Shown: piece by piece, positions 1-12,700 of the stretch
Layout of the letters: each line of letters starts with the position of its first letter
Position numbering within the stretch: the first letter of the stretch is position 1
Source: Strix aluco
Taxonomy: Eukaryota; Chordata; Aves; Strigiformes; Strigidae
Assembly (NCBI RefSeq): GCF_031877795.1
Contig: NC_133948.1
Span: forward strand, 10,586,948 to 10,650,947
Direction: 5' to 3'
DNA: 64,000 nt
Notes under the pieces: model-generated
What the model was told of the DNA's origin: nothing
The model's database searches: none
What the model saw: only the letters and a program-made list of their open reading frames with translations
Position numbers and translations under genes: made by a program

Positions 1-420
1 TAAAGAAATGCTATTTGGTGACACTAGTATCACTTCCACTCCCCATAATATTACAAGTCTGTACAGTAGAGGGCACAAATAACTCTCTGGTGGCTTGACC
101 TGGGGGAACATTTAACTGCTGGTAGAGGTTACCAACCTACCTGCTCTGTTGGGTGGCTGTTTTTTTTCTTTTTTTCTCTCAACTGCCTAGTAGAACTACA
201 AAAGGCATCCCAAAAGAGAATAACTGTAGCTTAATAATGGTTCATCTTGAGGGGTGCCCTATAGATAGTGGTGTTGGGCTACTTTTGATACTCCTGTTAG
301 CAAGTTACGTGATTACATGGCAGCTGTGGTCAGACTAATTTTTAGTAGCCCTTCTAAAACTTTAAAGCCTCTTTTTGCTAGCTTTTTTATTATATAATAT
401 TCTGTATTTTATACTCATAG
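1..420 (+). other. SNAP29: SNAP29 intron, 3' part (window edge)
   Basis: AT-rich sequence upstream of the first recognisable SNAP29 exon. I see no SNAP29 coding homology in it, so earlier exons must lie before the window. It ends in a T-rich tract and a TAG acceptor at 418-420. Confidence 0.7.
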
Positions 421-528
421 CAGACAATGATTTCAACAAAGCAGATGTAGTTTCTTCGGTGCAAAGGGATTCCTATCCAAAGAACCAACACCTGCGAGCT
501 TACCACCAGAAAATTGATAACAACTTAG
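421..528 (+). CDS. SNAP29: SNAP29 penultimate coding exon
   Basis: In the frame set by GAC at 423 this exon encodes about 35 residues ending in YPKNQHLRAYHQKIDNNL. This matches the linker of SNAP29 just before its second SNARE helix (human: YPKNPHLRAYHQKIDSNL). The donor is TTAG|GTGAGT, so the exon ends one base into a codon and joins in frame to 2245. The acceptor is a TAGCAG tandem, so the true start is 421 or 424 and one residue is ambiguous. SNAP29 is a Qbc-SNARE of the SNAP-25 family. It has no palmitoylated cysteines and works with syntaxin-17 in autophagosome-lysosome fusion and with other syntaxins in general traffic. The N-terminal part of the gene is outside the window. Confidence 0.9.
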
Positions 529-2244
529 GTGAGTGAGAAAATTGAAGCTGTTTGATGTAATACAATTTTCAGTATTTGGTTCTTAAGCCAGAGAAAATTA
601 CTAAGTAATTATTGCCAACCAACACTTCTTTGTTTAGTTCACATGTGAAATTTGATAATATAAACCAAAAAAATCATTTGCCTGTATTCTGCATTTCAGA
701 ACTATCTACATGGCCGAATTCAGAGTTTGATTGAAATCTACATTATTTGAATGGTAGAATGCTGTGGGATGTCTGTGGGCCAACTACTTGCAAATATTAA
801 TAACACATATGACTTAGAAATGCATTTCACACAAAACCAGCTGGAAACAAACTGGCTAGGATGCCTGGAATAGTATAAATCTACTGCGGAAACTAATACA
901 TGATTGGCATCAATACTTCAACTCTTCTGCAACATGCTTGTGCTTTAGAAATGGTTAGATTTTGAACTGTCCCTGAACAAAGAGACCAGGGGAAAAAGAC
1001 CCACACTAAAAGCATGAGTCCCCATAGATCATATATTGACAGTAAGAAAAACGCTCTTACCAAATGTGAGTATGCTAACAAGTCTCCGTCATTTGAATGA
1101 GGAGACGGTGCTGAAGTATCCCAAAACACTTGCATTCAAGATATGAAAATGTTTATTTGATTCGTTCTGTAAGTTGACTGGAATATCACTGGGATAACAA
1201 GGCTTATCCATCCATTCTGAAAAATCTTATTAAGCAGGCACTAGTGATATTAATAAGGAAATACTGCTTCAAATTGATCAGGTTATACCGGTATGGATAT
1301 TTACTACCTCTTTTTCTAAAGCTTACCACTTACATCAAAGGATGCATTCAGCTTACCTGATAGTTAGATATTAAAATGTACATCAGTTTGGACCCAAAGA
1401 ATTTACAACTGCATGCAGCTTCTGAAATAAACATGTTTTGCAGAAAATAGAAGAATCGAAAGGCACTGAATATTTAATTTGTGAATTTGCTGCATTTCTT
1501 TTATTACTTCCCCAAACCATTCAGCTGACTTTCTCTTCCTTTGTTCTGCAGCATATATACAAAGTGGCTCTTTGCTTACATGTGTCACTGTTTAGCTGAC
1601 CTAGAAAGAAGAGATTGGAAAGAAATCAGAAAGGAATAGATCAAAGAGAAATAGTCAAGCATGAGAGTCAGTGGAAGCACATTTCTTCTACTCCAAAGCT
1701 GTGCAAAACTTACTATGCTTACAGAAGCATTTATACCAATCAGCCTTGCACTGAAATGGTTTCCTTGTAACCAGATGAGAAAATCTGGAAATGGGATTTT
1801 TCCATCTATGTTAAATAACTGACTGCTTAAATCTTCAGTGTATTGCCCACGTCTCTGCATGAAGTTTAAAGAAAAACAATTGAGGCAATGAGCATATTGC
1901 ATGTACTGAGCTGAGAAACAATGTACCTAATTTTATATAAAATACGTTTTTTGAAAAAAAGTAAACACTGCATTACAGGGTATGTCACTTGCGATCCAGT
2001 TCGGTTTTAAGCATTTGTAGTTAACTTGTAATGGAAAAAGGAGGAAGCGATTATTTCTGGTAGAAATGCAGTAGAAGTGTTAAAATACTGGTGCTTCCAC
2101 TATTGAAGAACACTCAGACTTGCGCAGTTGTAACTAACATTTTCTAACCCGGGGGTTTGGAGAAGGAGGAATCCCGATCGTGTCCATTTAAACAACATGC
2201 TTTATACTGCTTTGATTCCTTATGGTCCCTCTCTTTGTTGACAG
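529..2244 (+). other. SNAP29: SNAP29 last intron
   Basis: Intron of about 1.7 kb, GTGAGT to a TTGACAG acceptor at 2244. I see no additional exon, RNA gene or mobile element in it. Confidence 0.8.
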
Positions 2245-2402
2245 ATGAGATGTCTTCTGGGTTGAGTCGTCTGAAAAACCTAGCCCTTGGTCTGCAGACA
2301 GAAATAGATGAGCAAGATGATATGCTCGATCGGCTAACAAAAAAAGTAGAGACACTGGACGTCAATATTAAAAGCACTGATAAAAAAGTCCGACAACTTT
2401 AA
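2245..2402 (+). CDS. SNAP29: SNAP29 terminal coding exon, second SNARE motif
   Basis: The split codon G|AT gives Asp, followed by 51 residues and a TAA stop at 2400-2402. The peptide is the C-terminal Qc SNARE helix of SNAP29. It reads [17 protein letters not shown] and then [13 protein letters not shown], in which the glutamine of DEQDD is the expected zero-layer residue. It ends in STDKKVRQL, close to human STERKVRQL. The heptad pattern is uninterrupted and the terminus is at the normal place, so the exon looks intact. This helix enters the four-helix trans-SNARE bundle that drives membrane fusion. Confidence 0.95.
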
Positions 2403-5400
2403 AAGCTTTTAGAAATTTTTTTGTCCAGCGTCAGTTCTTCTTGGATGTCTTAGCTCAACCAATCTCTTAAAAAAATCTTGGACAGTATCTGTTTCTCTTT
2501 TTTTCTGCTAAGTTATTGATTTTGTTGTCATTAAAATTGCATAATCTTAAGTGCAGCATAATACCTTAAATTTCTTCTTAATGTACATGGGAAAAGTGCA
2601 TGTTGAGTAAAATCTCTCAGCACTTGGTAAATGCTTTTGTGCTGGATACCCTGCTCAATTGTATAACTGTGTGTCATGTGCATGGAGGAATTTGCAATCT
2701 ACAAAGCTTCAGTGTCCTTGGCCTGGGAGCTGTCATGAGAAAAGTAACTGCATTTTGCCTCTGTTTTGGGGAGGGGGCAGGGGGAACAGAATGTGCTTCT
2801 TTGTTCAGAACAAATGTTGCTAATTCTGTTTACCTACAGCTATTTTAAATTCTGAAAAAATGCCGATATCCAGCTGTAAAAATAATTCGAAGTGACTGTT
2901 CTCTGGCGTTTCTGGGGCTTAAGGAACGAACTGTTCTGTGGAAGTTGTAAAATATCAAGGGTGTCATGCAGTAATGATAATATTCTGTGGGTGTTCCCTT
3001 TCCGAAGATGACTTCTGCCAAACGGTAGATCCACGACCTGTGGTTTTTGTGTTTGGGTCACTAAATGCTATCACCTTTACAGTATTTTCAGTGAAGATCT
3101 CTACGGGTATCTTACAGTCTGAGAAAAATGTTGGTTGACAGTGATCCAAAAAGTTTGGATAACAAATGAGGACTTAAACATACGTGCTCTTAAAGATTCT
3201 TTTGTAGAACTTGTCAGCATCTGGTTTTTTGTTTTCTGTTCTTCCTCAGCTTATTCAGTTAGGTGGTTATTGGAAAAATAGATTCCATTTTAGAAATGGA
3301 GAGTTGGTCTGATACTGCACAAACAGATCATAGGAGATTATTCTTTAACATTTATTTCAAATGTGATTAGGGATTGAGCAGATGCTGCGTTTTCCTAGGT
3401 AACGTGACTGTTTTTAAGAATTACAATTCTGTTCCAGCTTGAAGACATGACAATGAGAACTTGCTGTCTGTCTTGAAAACAAGTAAGTTATTTTGGTTTG
3501 GAGAGACCGAGGGACCTGTGTCAGTATTGCAACGCTCGCTATCACAAATTATAATGAGTGGCTAAGAGGAGAGTTATTTTCCTGAGCTGGTGCCACATTA
3601 TCTTGTGAATTAAAGGATGACCTTGGTGTTCAGGGCTATCAAGCTTGTATCCTTCATGAACATCACATGCACACCCTCCCGTTTCCCTTTTTTCAAGGGA
3701 TTTGTTGCCTTGAGCTCACTTGCTACAAAGCGCACCCAGGTGGTAAGGAGATAAAAGAAATGTTGAGCCTTTCTTGTTTTACTGCATCTTACGAAAGTTC
3801 ACCTGAACAAAAGTAAATAGCTAAAAAAGCTACAGTTCTTGGACATGGTATTGTGGAAAAAATTATTATTCCTGGGATTACTAGCAAAGTAGAGTTGTGA
3901 ATTAGATTTAAGGTGAGCCTCTGTTTCGCCTTGTGTTACTGATGTCATTGATTTCAGCCTCTAAGAAAATGTGTTTTGCAGGGGCATAAAACTTTGAGCT
4001 ATTGAGTATGTTTAATTGCTTTTTAATTTTCACTTTGTGTCATTTATGCTCATTTGGAACCATAAAAAACCTTATTAATATCAATGTATCATCTAACTTT
4101 TTGGGTGTATACCATGATTAATTCTTACTCTGTTAGAGTATTTATGATATGATTTGATGTCTCAGGATGGTTGATAACATTTATTTAGTAAATGATACAA
4201 TCATTAGTTTTCAAAATGTTAAGTACCTCAGTGAAAGAAGATTGACATTTTAATTATACCTGGTTTAGTTTCTTATTTGACTTTCTCCTTTTAATAAAAA
4301 GGGTGAAAAGACTTGTATTTTTTCCTATCCCAGTGCTGGTTAACAGAAACGCTTACACCTTAGAAAGGCTCTTTAAATTCTCTCCAGAACAGAGAATACC
4401 AAAAATTGCTGGTAATTTACTCCTTTTAGTGTGAAATCTGCCTTCACCTGAATGCAACTATGTCATAACTAAATTTTTTCCAGAGTAAGACTAGTAACTA
4501 GGATGTACACTGAGACTTTCTACATTAAGTTATGGCTAATGGAGGAAAAATGTAGCTGGAAGATCTGGTTGTGTTATGTGTAAGAAAAGTGGAGCTTGAA
4601 TCCAGGCCAAATTTTTTGTTGATTTAAGAGTGAAGCGTGTAGCCTTTTTGATATAAGCTATTTCTTTTTTTTTTTAGTATAAATTATTTCATGAAACAAA
4701 CTCAAGTTTTTGGTCAACTGTTTAGTTGTATTAGCCTTATGAAATGTTTACTGCATCCTGGAGATCTCTGATGCCTTCAGAAACACAGGCAGGGAAGGGG
4801 AATAAAAAATTAAAACCCTGTTTCTGCTTTAAGAACCTCATGATTCAAGCAGCCTAGAAAACCAGGATCTCAGCTGTGTGGAAGTTATACAGAGGTCTAA
4901 CTTCTCATCTCTTCTAATGATCCCATTCACTGTCTCAGTAATATAGGTCTTTGCTTAGGCTTTCCTGCTCTATTTATTATTTTTGTTTTAATGGCCTTGT
5001 TTTAAAGGATTATTTCCCACATTGGATTTCTTTTGTGGGGGGAAAAAAGATTGTGCATGGGTATAAATGAATTCCTGCTACAAACTGAATTCCTTTTCTC
5101 AGCTTTCATACAGATGCTTTATGCTGATAAAGAACTTGACATGAGACAACACTATTTTGTAATAGTGATGAATTTCTTTTTTCTTATTTGAGTAACTTTC
5201 CATCCTGCAGAAAGGGGGAATTTAAAGGAATTGTCATTTTGCATGTGTTATGAAGGACTTAATTCAGTAGCTTTTCTTACTGTTTCCTGAGATAGAGTTT
5301 TAATTCTTGGATATTGTTGAAAAACTTACCTTGTGTAAGGTTATAGGACTTTCAGAAGAAATTTAATTTATACTCAACCGCTAACTTGATAAGTTAAATG

Positions 5401-6275
5401 ATTTTGCCTAAATACTCATGTTGGCATAGAAACTGGTGTCCTTGCAGCAAAATAGCTCTGATTTTATTCTTATTGGCTTGAGTAGAAGTTTAATATTGAG
5501 GACAGAAGATAGCAAAAAAACCAAATAATTAAGTCATCTCTATAAAAGGTGATTTTCTTCTCAGAGAACTTGCTAATAAATTTTAGAAGCGGTTTTAAAT
5601 GCCAGGAAGTCACATACCCTTCCTAACATAAGATATAAGAAGACATACTCTAAAAACAGCGAGGAAAAAAAAGAGGTGGGAATAACCATTATCTGACCAC
5701 TAGATTCCTAGGTGATTTAATTTTTAAATTTCCTGAGCGTTAGATTACTGTAACATGATGCATAGCTGAATTTTAGTCTGTACTACACAGATTTGTTGCT
5801 ATGCTGAACTCTGGCCTATGGAAATTGTTGGGACACCGTATGATGTTGGGTTGGTTTTTTAATGTGTGAAATCTATCTGAAATATTTTGCTGCCTAGTAG
5901 TTTTTGTAAAGTGATGTCATTTGTTAAATGGTGAAATAGAAAATACTTTCCAACCACTTTGCCTTCTGAACAAACATTTTTGTAGGCATTTTTACAAGCA
6001 TAACATCATATGGAGGATATGTGTTAATTTTGACTTTGAAATATATGGAGCTTAATTTTCAAAATCACAGGTAGCAATTATTTATTTGTGTCTGTGGCTT
6101 TTTTGAATAGTACTTTAATTCTGTGCCACCCAGGTATGACACTTTTTATACAAGTCAAACTGAAATCTTTTAATTAAATGCTAAACTGGACTGTAGTTAG
6201 CAATTTAGGAGATTGAACTAAATGAATGTTGAATGGTAAGACGGTCAATAAAGGTGCTTATTGTTAATGGAGAGT
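2403..6275 (+). other. SNAP29: SNAP29 3' UTR (inferred extent)
   Basis: About 3.9 kb of AT-rich sequence with no convincing open frame. There are AATAAA-type signals near 4294 and 4801 and a well-formed one at 6247-6252 followed by a T/G-rich stretch. I infer that the longest transcript ends shortly after 6252. Human SNAP29 also has a 3' UTR of several kilobases as I recall. No transcript data are available here, so the end is provisional. Confidence 0.5.
6247..6252 (+). terminator. SNAP29: Candidate distal SNAP29 polyadenylation signal
   Basis: Canonical AATAAA followed 20-45 nt later by a T/G-rich segment, which is the expected cleavage-site architecture. It is the last good signal before sequence that looks purely intergenic. 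Confidence 0.5.
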
Positions 6276-9200
6276 TTTTGCATTTATTTCCCAACATTCT
6301 TTGACTACAAATTCATTGACACTTCTTTCCTGTGATCTGTTAGAATGCTGGACCTACTTTAAGTTTGTGCCAGAATGGAAATAAGTTTGCAGGTGGTGGG
6401 TTTTGATTTCTGAGAATAAAAAGAGGGTATTTACATTTCTACTTGACTCTTGAGTAGATTCTTTTAGATCCGGAAAGAGGAATGCAAACAGACATTTATT
6501 TTTGTAAAACTTGTGATGATAAAATAATTCAAGATGTTGCTTGAAAAGTAATCTTGCCATAGTGCTTGGTGTTACCAGGAACAATCTAAACTGGATGTAT
6601 GCATGAATAAAGCAGGTGGAGTAGGAGTAAGGCAAAAAAATGTTTACCTGCTTGAAAACTTAAACCAACAGGTATGTAATATTCCTGTGTGGTCCTGGAT
6701 TTGGTGATGGCAGAAAACTTCAGAATGTCCTGACTTTCAGTTAGGTTCTCCTCTGTATATGAAGGGAAGAACTTGGCTTCTCAAATTTTTTTTGTAGTGG
6801 ATTTTAATTTTGTTTGATACCATAAAGCAGAGATGCAGAAGTGCTAGTACAAAAGCTCTGAAAAGGGAAAGTCTAAAAGCTAAAGAGATTGACAGTTTTT
6901 TTTTAAAAATCCAGATAACTTTGTTTTGCTGCCTTTGTACTAAGAGTTCTTCAACAAAAGGGAATTGAGAGCTCTTCCATCTCTGCACTTTATTGTTGCA
7001 AATAGAAAAATCAAAATAATGCAAAGAGCACAGTGAAGATGGTAGAGAATGGAGCAGTGCAGTGGATTCTGGATCTCTGCCGGGAATATTATTAGCTTGC
7101 TCTGCTTGCATGGAGAATCAGCTTCTGGGTCTTAGAAGAGAGAGTGTCTAACACAAATCTGTTTATGGCTGGTCAGGCATTTCAACCCATTTTCTCAAGG
7201 ACTTTCTTGCTTACAGCACAGTCCCTGCCTTTCTGGGGAGTGAGAGAGGGAAGGGGAGGTAAAAGATGCTCATGCATGTAAAAGCAGGAAGAGCAGGTGC
7301 TGTTGGAATGAATGATCCTCATGCTTCTGCCTGCCTCTCCCCCTTTTCCCTGCTTCTGAACAGAGGTTTGTTTTTAGGAGGGAGTTCTACAGTTTTCATT
7401 TAATTTTAGTAGGTGGTTCGTTGGTTTGTTTTCTTCCAAATAAATGTTACATGTTCCCAAAGTGGGAAAATATGAAGATCTGCATTAGGGCCAGCACTCA
7501 AGGCTTGGTAAGGCTCACTTGAAAGAAAGCAGGGAGGTTCCCCCAGAATAAACAGACTGCCAAATCAGGAAGATCCCTGAATGCCAGGCAGGGTTTTCTA
7601 AATACAGTGACTTTGGAGCCCTGCCTCAGCTATAAAAAGTCTAGATGGATTGTGACTTTGCTGTTGGTGAGGTAGAACCTTCTAGAAAATGGGCTTCCAG
7701 CTCTAGCTGTGGATACTTTTGGGAAAACAATGGATCTCCTTGGCATCTTCATTCTAGATGATCCTTCTTTTTCCTCCACATTAATTGTAAATCTGCTCTT
7801 TCTGTTAATGCATAGCAGTCATCTGCCGATGGTGAGCTCTGTCTGCAGATCAGTACTCTGAAAAGCTGCTAGAATTTCTGTCGCTTGGAAGAAGAAACCT
7901 TTGCCCTGCTCCAGTGCGTCTTGCAGCCTTCCAGGGTCAGCTAGGACAGCAAGAGTATGAAGTGTGCCACCAAGGCCATGCTCTGTGTATTAACCCTTCA
8001 GTGTAGAAAGAAAATGATACAGCTTGGAATGTGTATGTTGGGTGCTGACAGCCCTAGAGAGTGGGAGACACTGCCCAAAAAAGTTTACAATTTAAGGACA
8101 GGCATGTTACATCTGTTGGGAAAAAATATACAGTTTATTTTCCTTTGGTTTGACTCAAACTTTCTTACTGACATGATGTATTTTGTAAAATAGGTCAAGT
8201 CTAGGTTCTTCGTTCCTGACTTTTAGTCTTTCCCTACGTTCAAGACATTAATCAGTTTGCTTTGTCTCACTGAACATTTCCTGTGTCTTCACCAGTTTCT
8301 TCCTTGTACTTTCACCCTTTAAATTCACTCACTCTCCATCCTATGGGAAAGAAAAAGCTAAGGGAAGAGCTTTTCTTCAATAAGCTCTCATCAGTATTAA
8401 TTTTGCCAGTCTTAATTGAGTTCAAATTAGGTACTAAAATCTGACTCGCTTTGTCCTAAGATTTGAGCCCCAGATTTCTCTTGGAATTACTGTGCCACCC
8501 CAGTGTTTGCATCTGATGTTTGTTGGCTAGAGGGTGTTAACTGGCTAGCATGTTTGGGTGCCTTTGAAGAAAAATTCCTGCAGGAATTCCCTTGTGTGAA
8601 GCAACTGAAAAGGGTGGAGATGCAGTCTGCTCTTGGCTTCCAGTAAGACCCACAGTAATGTCAGTACTAAGTTACTGCATAAGGACGCTCATAACATCAT
8701 GTCTTGATAGTTTTTAACTTTACTGCCCTATTTTAACCATTGCCTTGCGTCTGGATTGGCCAATCTGTTTACATCTCTGTCCACTGGTCCTCTTGGATGA
8801 TGATGACAGGATGTTCCTTTCCTCTCTGAGTGAAGTCTAGGCAGAGAGGCAGCCAAGAAATCCAGCAGTACAATATAAATAGAAAGGTTACAAAATTGTC
8901 ATGTAAGAAAGCAAAGCTTAAAACTTGATTGCATCCACCTGCCCATGGAGAAAGCTTTGTGAGGGAGGGACAGCATCAGCTTGTATTTTTCCTCCTGGAA
9001 TAATGCATGCAGGATGACCAGGACTGAATGTCTGAGGACTTGTAATTTGACTTTTGTGGAAAGCCAAGAACCCTTAAAAGGCAGGAATTTGATGGAGACT
9101 GAGACAATTCAAGATTCAAAGCTCTGCAGCCTTCTGTCCTGAAAATATTTAGGCTGCTAACCACACTGCAGAGGAGACCTGTGAGTCATTTTATCTGCTT

Positions 9201-9739
9201 AATCATATGTTGTTGTGTTACAGGCTGTTGACATTTCTGGCATTTATTTTTATTCCCCAAACTGCATGCAGTCATATAGTATAGATAGGAGCTAGCAGCA
9301 TTTGCGAGTGCTAATCCTCAGTGCCCGCCTTTGGGATTCTCCCCACCTCACCCCATGTGCTTCAGAACGGCAACACAAGCACAGTCAGTGACAACGCAGC
9401 CGCCTGTTTTGCTGTGTTGCAAACAGGGGCCACCTCCCACCTCGCCTTCACGTGCTTGTGTTCAGTGGTGACTGAGCCAGATAGAAAATATTTGTTAGAA
9501 CATACTCTATTGTGATACGGAGAGAAGGATGTTCGTTCTTAAATGACATAGTTGCAATAATTCAGTGATGGGTTAATTTTTATTAGTACATGTTTAGCAA
9601 GATCTAATGCACTAAAACTGAGCTGCAACATTAAGCAAAGTGCAGGTGAGAAAACCCTTGTCAGGGTCCTGTTACCAATGCACCAACCTTAAGCCATGGA
9701 ACAACTCTAGTATGCTACAAACTGGCATTTGTGTCACAG

Positions 9740-9765
9740 CAAAAGTAGCTCAAAAGCTACTTTTG
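9740..9765. repeat. Perfect 11-bp inverted repeat with 4-nt loop
   Basis: CAAAAGTAGCT at 9740-9750, a CAAA loop, then AGCTACTTTTG at 9755-9765. The arms are exact reverse complements and a further wobble and A-T pair can be added outside. It is too short for a typical microRNA precursor. The function is unknown. Confidence 0.8.
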
Positions 9766-12700
9766 TTCTCAAAAGACATAAAAATGGCCTTCTAGATGCA
9801 GAAGTGATTTAGCTGGTCTGCTTTCTCCCTCTCCTAACTAGGTGGCAGAGTCTTCTCAGTTGAGCAAAAATACCATGGGGAACCTTTGTGCTGAATTACA
9901 GCATGAAATATTAAACAGATTCCTCTGCTTTTTATGCACACGCTTCCTCTTAATGCTCACTTGTATCAAGCAGGGGAGTATCATCCCATACCAGCACTGT
10001 TTTCAGAAGTCCATATAAGTTGTAGTCTAGCCCCTCTGTCTGATCTTTCATCACTACTGACTTTGGAAAGTTTTTATTTTCCTTAACCATACTCCTCAGC
10101 AATTTCATGTGCCATCCAAGCAATGCATTCATTATTGAAATTTGTGTGATTTAATAATTTCCTGGCACAATGATTCCAAAATATGTGGGAGGAAAAATGG
10201 AGAAGGATTTTTCCATCTCCAGGTGTTTATTTTTCTGCCTGAATCCTTGCTCTTGACCCTTTTGAATGTTTTTTTTTTTTTTTTGTTGAGCTGCATTTCA
10301 ACTGCTTGTCCAGCACAGTGTCTGAGAAAGACACTGCGGTCAGACTGTCCTCCTTGCAGCTGCAGGTGGTGGGAAGGAAGCTCATTCTTAGGAATCTGAT
10401 GTACCACACTGCTCTAGCATTTCTAGCTTTGAATTTCTGGAGCTGTTTTCCTTTCTGCAATTTCCATAAGCTAAATAAACACTTTTTTTCAATTGCCCGC
10501 TTTACTAATCAGTGTTTGAAATGCAATATTGAGGCCTTATTCCCCACTCAAGCTAACATGCACTATGCTGGGTTTACAGTGGCAGCTTGCCAGATGCCTG
10601 GGGGCTTCACCTGTGCCTGAGTGAGGTAAGAGGAACAGCACAGCCAAAGCAGCTCTTCACTGTGGGGTACAGCAGCATGTTGCTGGTTTCCATGTATCAC
10701 TGGACACCAGCAGCTAGTGGCAATGACAGAGCAGTGGGGTTTGGGTGCATTAGAAAGCAAGAAGCTAGAGCCTGAATTCAAGAATGTACCTACTCAAGAA
10801 ATAGGCATATATTTATGTGGAGTGTCACACTAAAACCATTAAGCTTCCTTATAATTTTGCAGTTAGGCACATGTAGATGTATTGCTGAGTCAGTCTGGCT
10901 GTGTTAATGATCTGTGTGGATCTCCAGGGAATGTCTCTGCTTCCCCAGGTGTCTCAGGTGTTAGGGTTATGAAGCCAATTCCTGTAAGAACAATTTTCAT
11001 TTGTATTCGAGAGAATCATTAATTCTGACTTACCCTTCCTTGGAGTAGTGATAAGTAATGGAATTAGTTAACATTTGAAGAAATATTTGTTAAGCCTCTA
11101 CAACCTTGTTACATACGTGCCTGAAAATACTTAAAATGAAGTCTTAAGAAAAGGAAGACAACTTCTGATGACAGTCTCAGATGCTCTGTGGTTTAATTGT
11201 TCAGTCATCTGTAGGCTATGTATTATAACATAATGTAGTTTTATTTTGACTCTCATCAACTGCTCTGCTGTTTTAGTACCTCTGTCTGTAGTATAGAGTG
11301 ACTGGAAGATTGCCAAGTAAAGGAAGTCTTGTGTGTGAACAGCCGGGAGGGATAATATGTAAATCTGGTGGAAAGAGGCAATTAAAGGCAGTGTTGAGAT
11401 ATAATGGAAAATAGACAATATTGAGTCTCATCAGAAATATCAACATAAACAGCAGCTACTGTACAATGTCTCTGAAGTGAACTTTGTTGCTTTAAATAAC
11501 TGCATTCTACAGAAAACAGATGGATTATGAAATCTGTGTGCAGACTTCCAGAAAACAGTTTGGTCTTCAGGAACATGTCCATGTTGATGTTCGGCATATC
11601 CTCCTGGCACAAGGGGACAAAAGGCTGCTTCTCCCTGCTGTTGTATTTACATAATACAGAGAGGAGCTGGAAAGTTGGATTACATGCAAGCCAAATATAG
11701 CTGAAAATAATATTGCATGTCGTATGTAACTATGAATGGAGATGAATAGAGAGGAAGTGATATCTGAGAGAAGCAGTATAATAGATGCTGCCTTGTTGCT
11801 TCGTAACCCAACAGCTGAGGAGGTAACAAACCAGTGAAACAAATCAGGAAGCCCTGACTAACCACAGAGACCATGCCGATAGCTTACTAGAATTTTGGTT
11901 CACCAGCAAATCTAACTGCAACATTTTTTAACAAGAGTGGGTGGACTGGGAAGGGATAGATCATTCCAAAATATTTAACTTTGTATTACAAATGAGGACA
12001 GATTCAGGCTGTGTTTTAATCCTATGGCCTATATTTGATCATCCTTGTTTTGGAATAATTGATCAAAAAGCTCAACACCATTTCCTGTATTCTACCAGAC
12101 ACTTATAAAACCATTTGTTTGCTCGCTTTGTGAATGAGTATGATCAGTCACAGCCCAGACATAGCAAATCAAGCTCCTGTTTGCATACACAAACTTGGCA
12201 ATATGCATTAACTGAACATAGTTCTTGCATCAGGCATCATGTGCTGCCTCAGTCACCTCCTGAGCTAGAAGAGAAACATGCAGATATTTAAGGACCTTTG
12301 GAAGGGCCCATGAAAGTGGTTATTTCTTAACACTAAACTTGTTTCTTTCAATTCTTTAGTTCTCCTCTTCCAGCACAACCAAAGACACAAAAGAAGGGCT
12401 GCTTATTATTCTTAACAGTTATGAAATGGAAATGGATAGAAACACACAAAACCGACTCAATTCTGATGTGCTCTGGCTACAGAGCCTTACTCGATCCAGA
12501 CTTTTAAACATGTTCACACTAGTCTCTGGTAGAGTTGGAGTAAATGACTTGTGGAGAGCTAGGATGGAAGAGAGAAAACTCTGACACTGGGACTAGAAAT
12601 CATTCTTTTGCTTCCTGAATGCAATATTGCATGGTGCAGAAAGAGGGAGGCAACTAAAAGCTACTGCGTAACTGGACCTCCACACATTCTTTTTGAAATC

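Noticed and set aside
7957-8193. 78-codon frame in the SNAP29-CLTCL1 gap
   Set aside because: No family resemblance, and neither promoter nor splice signals. The length is expected by chance.
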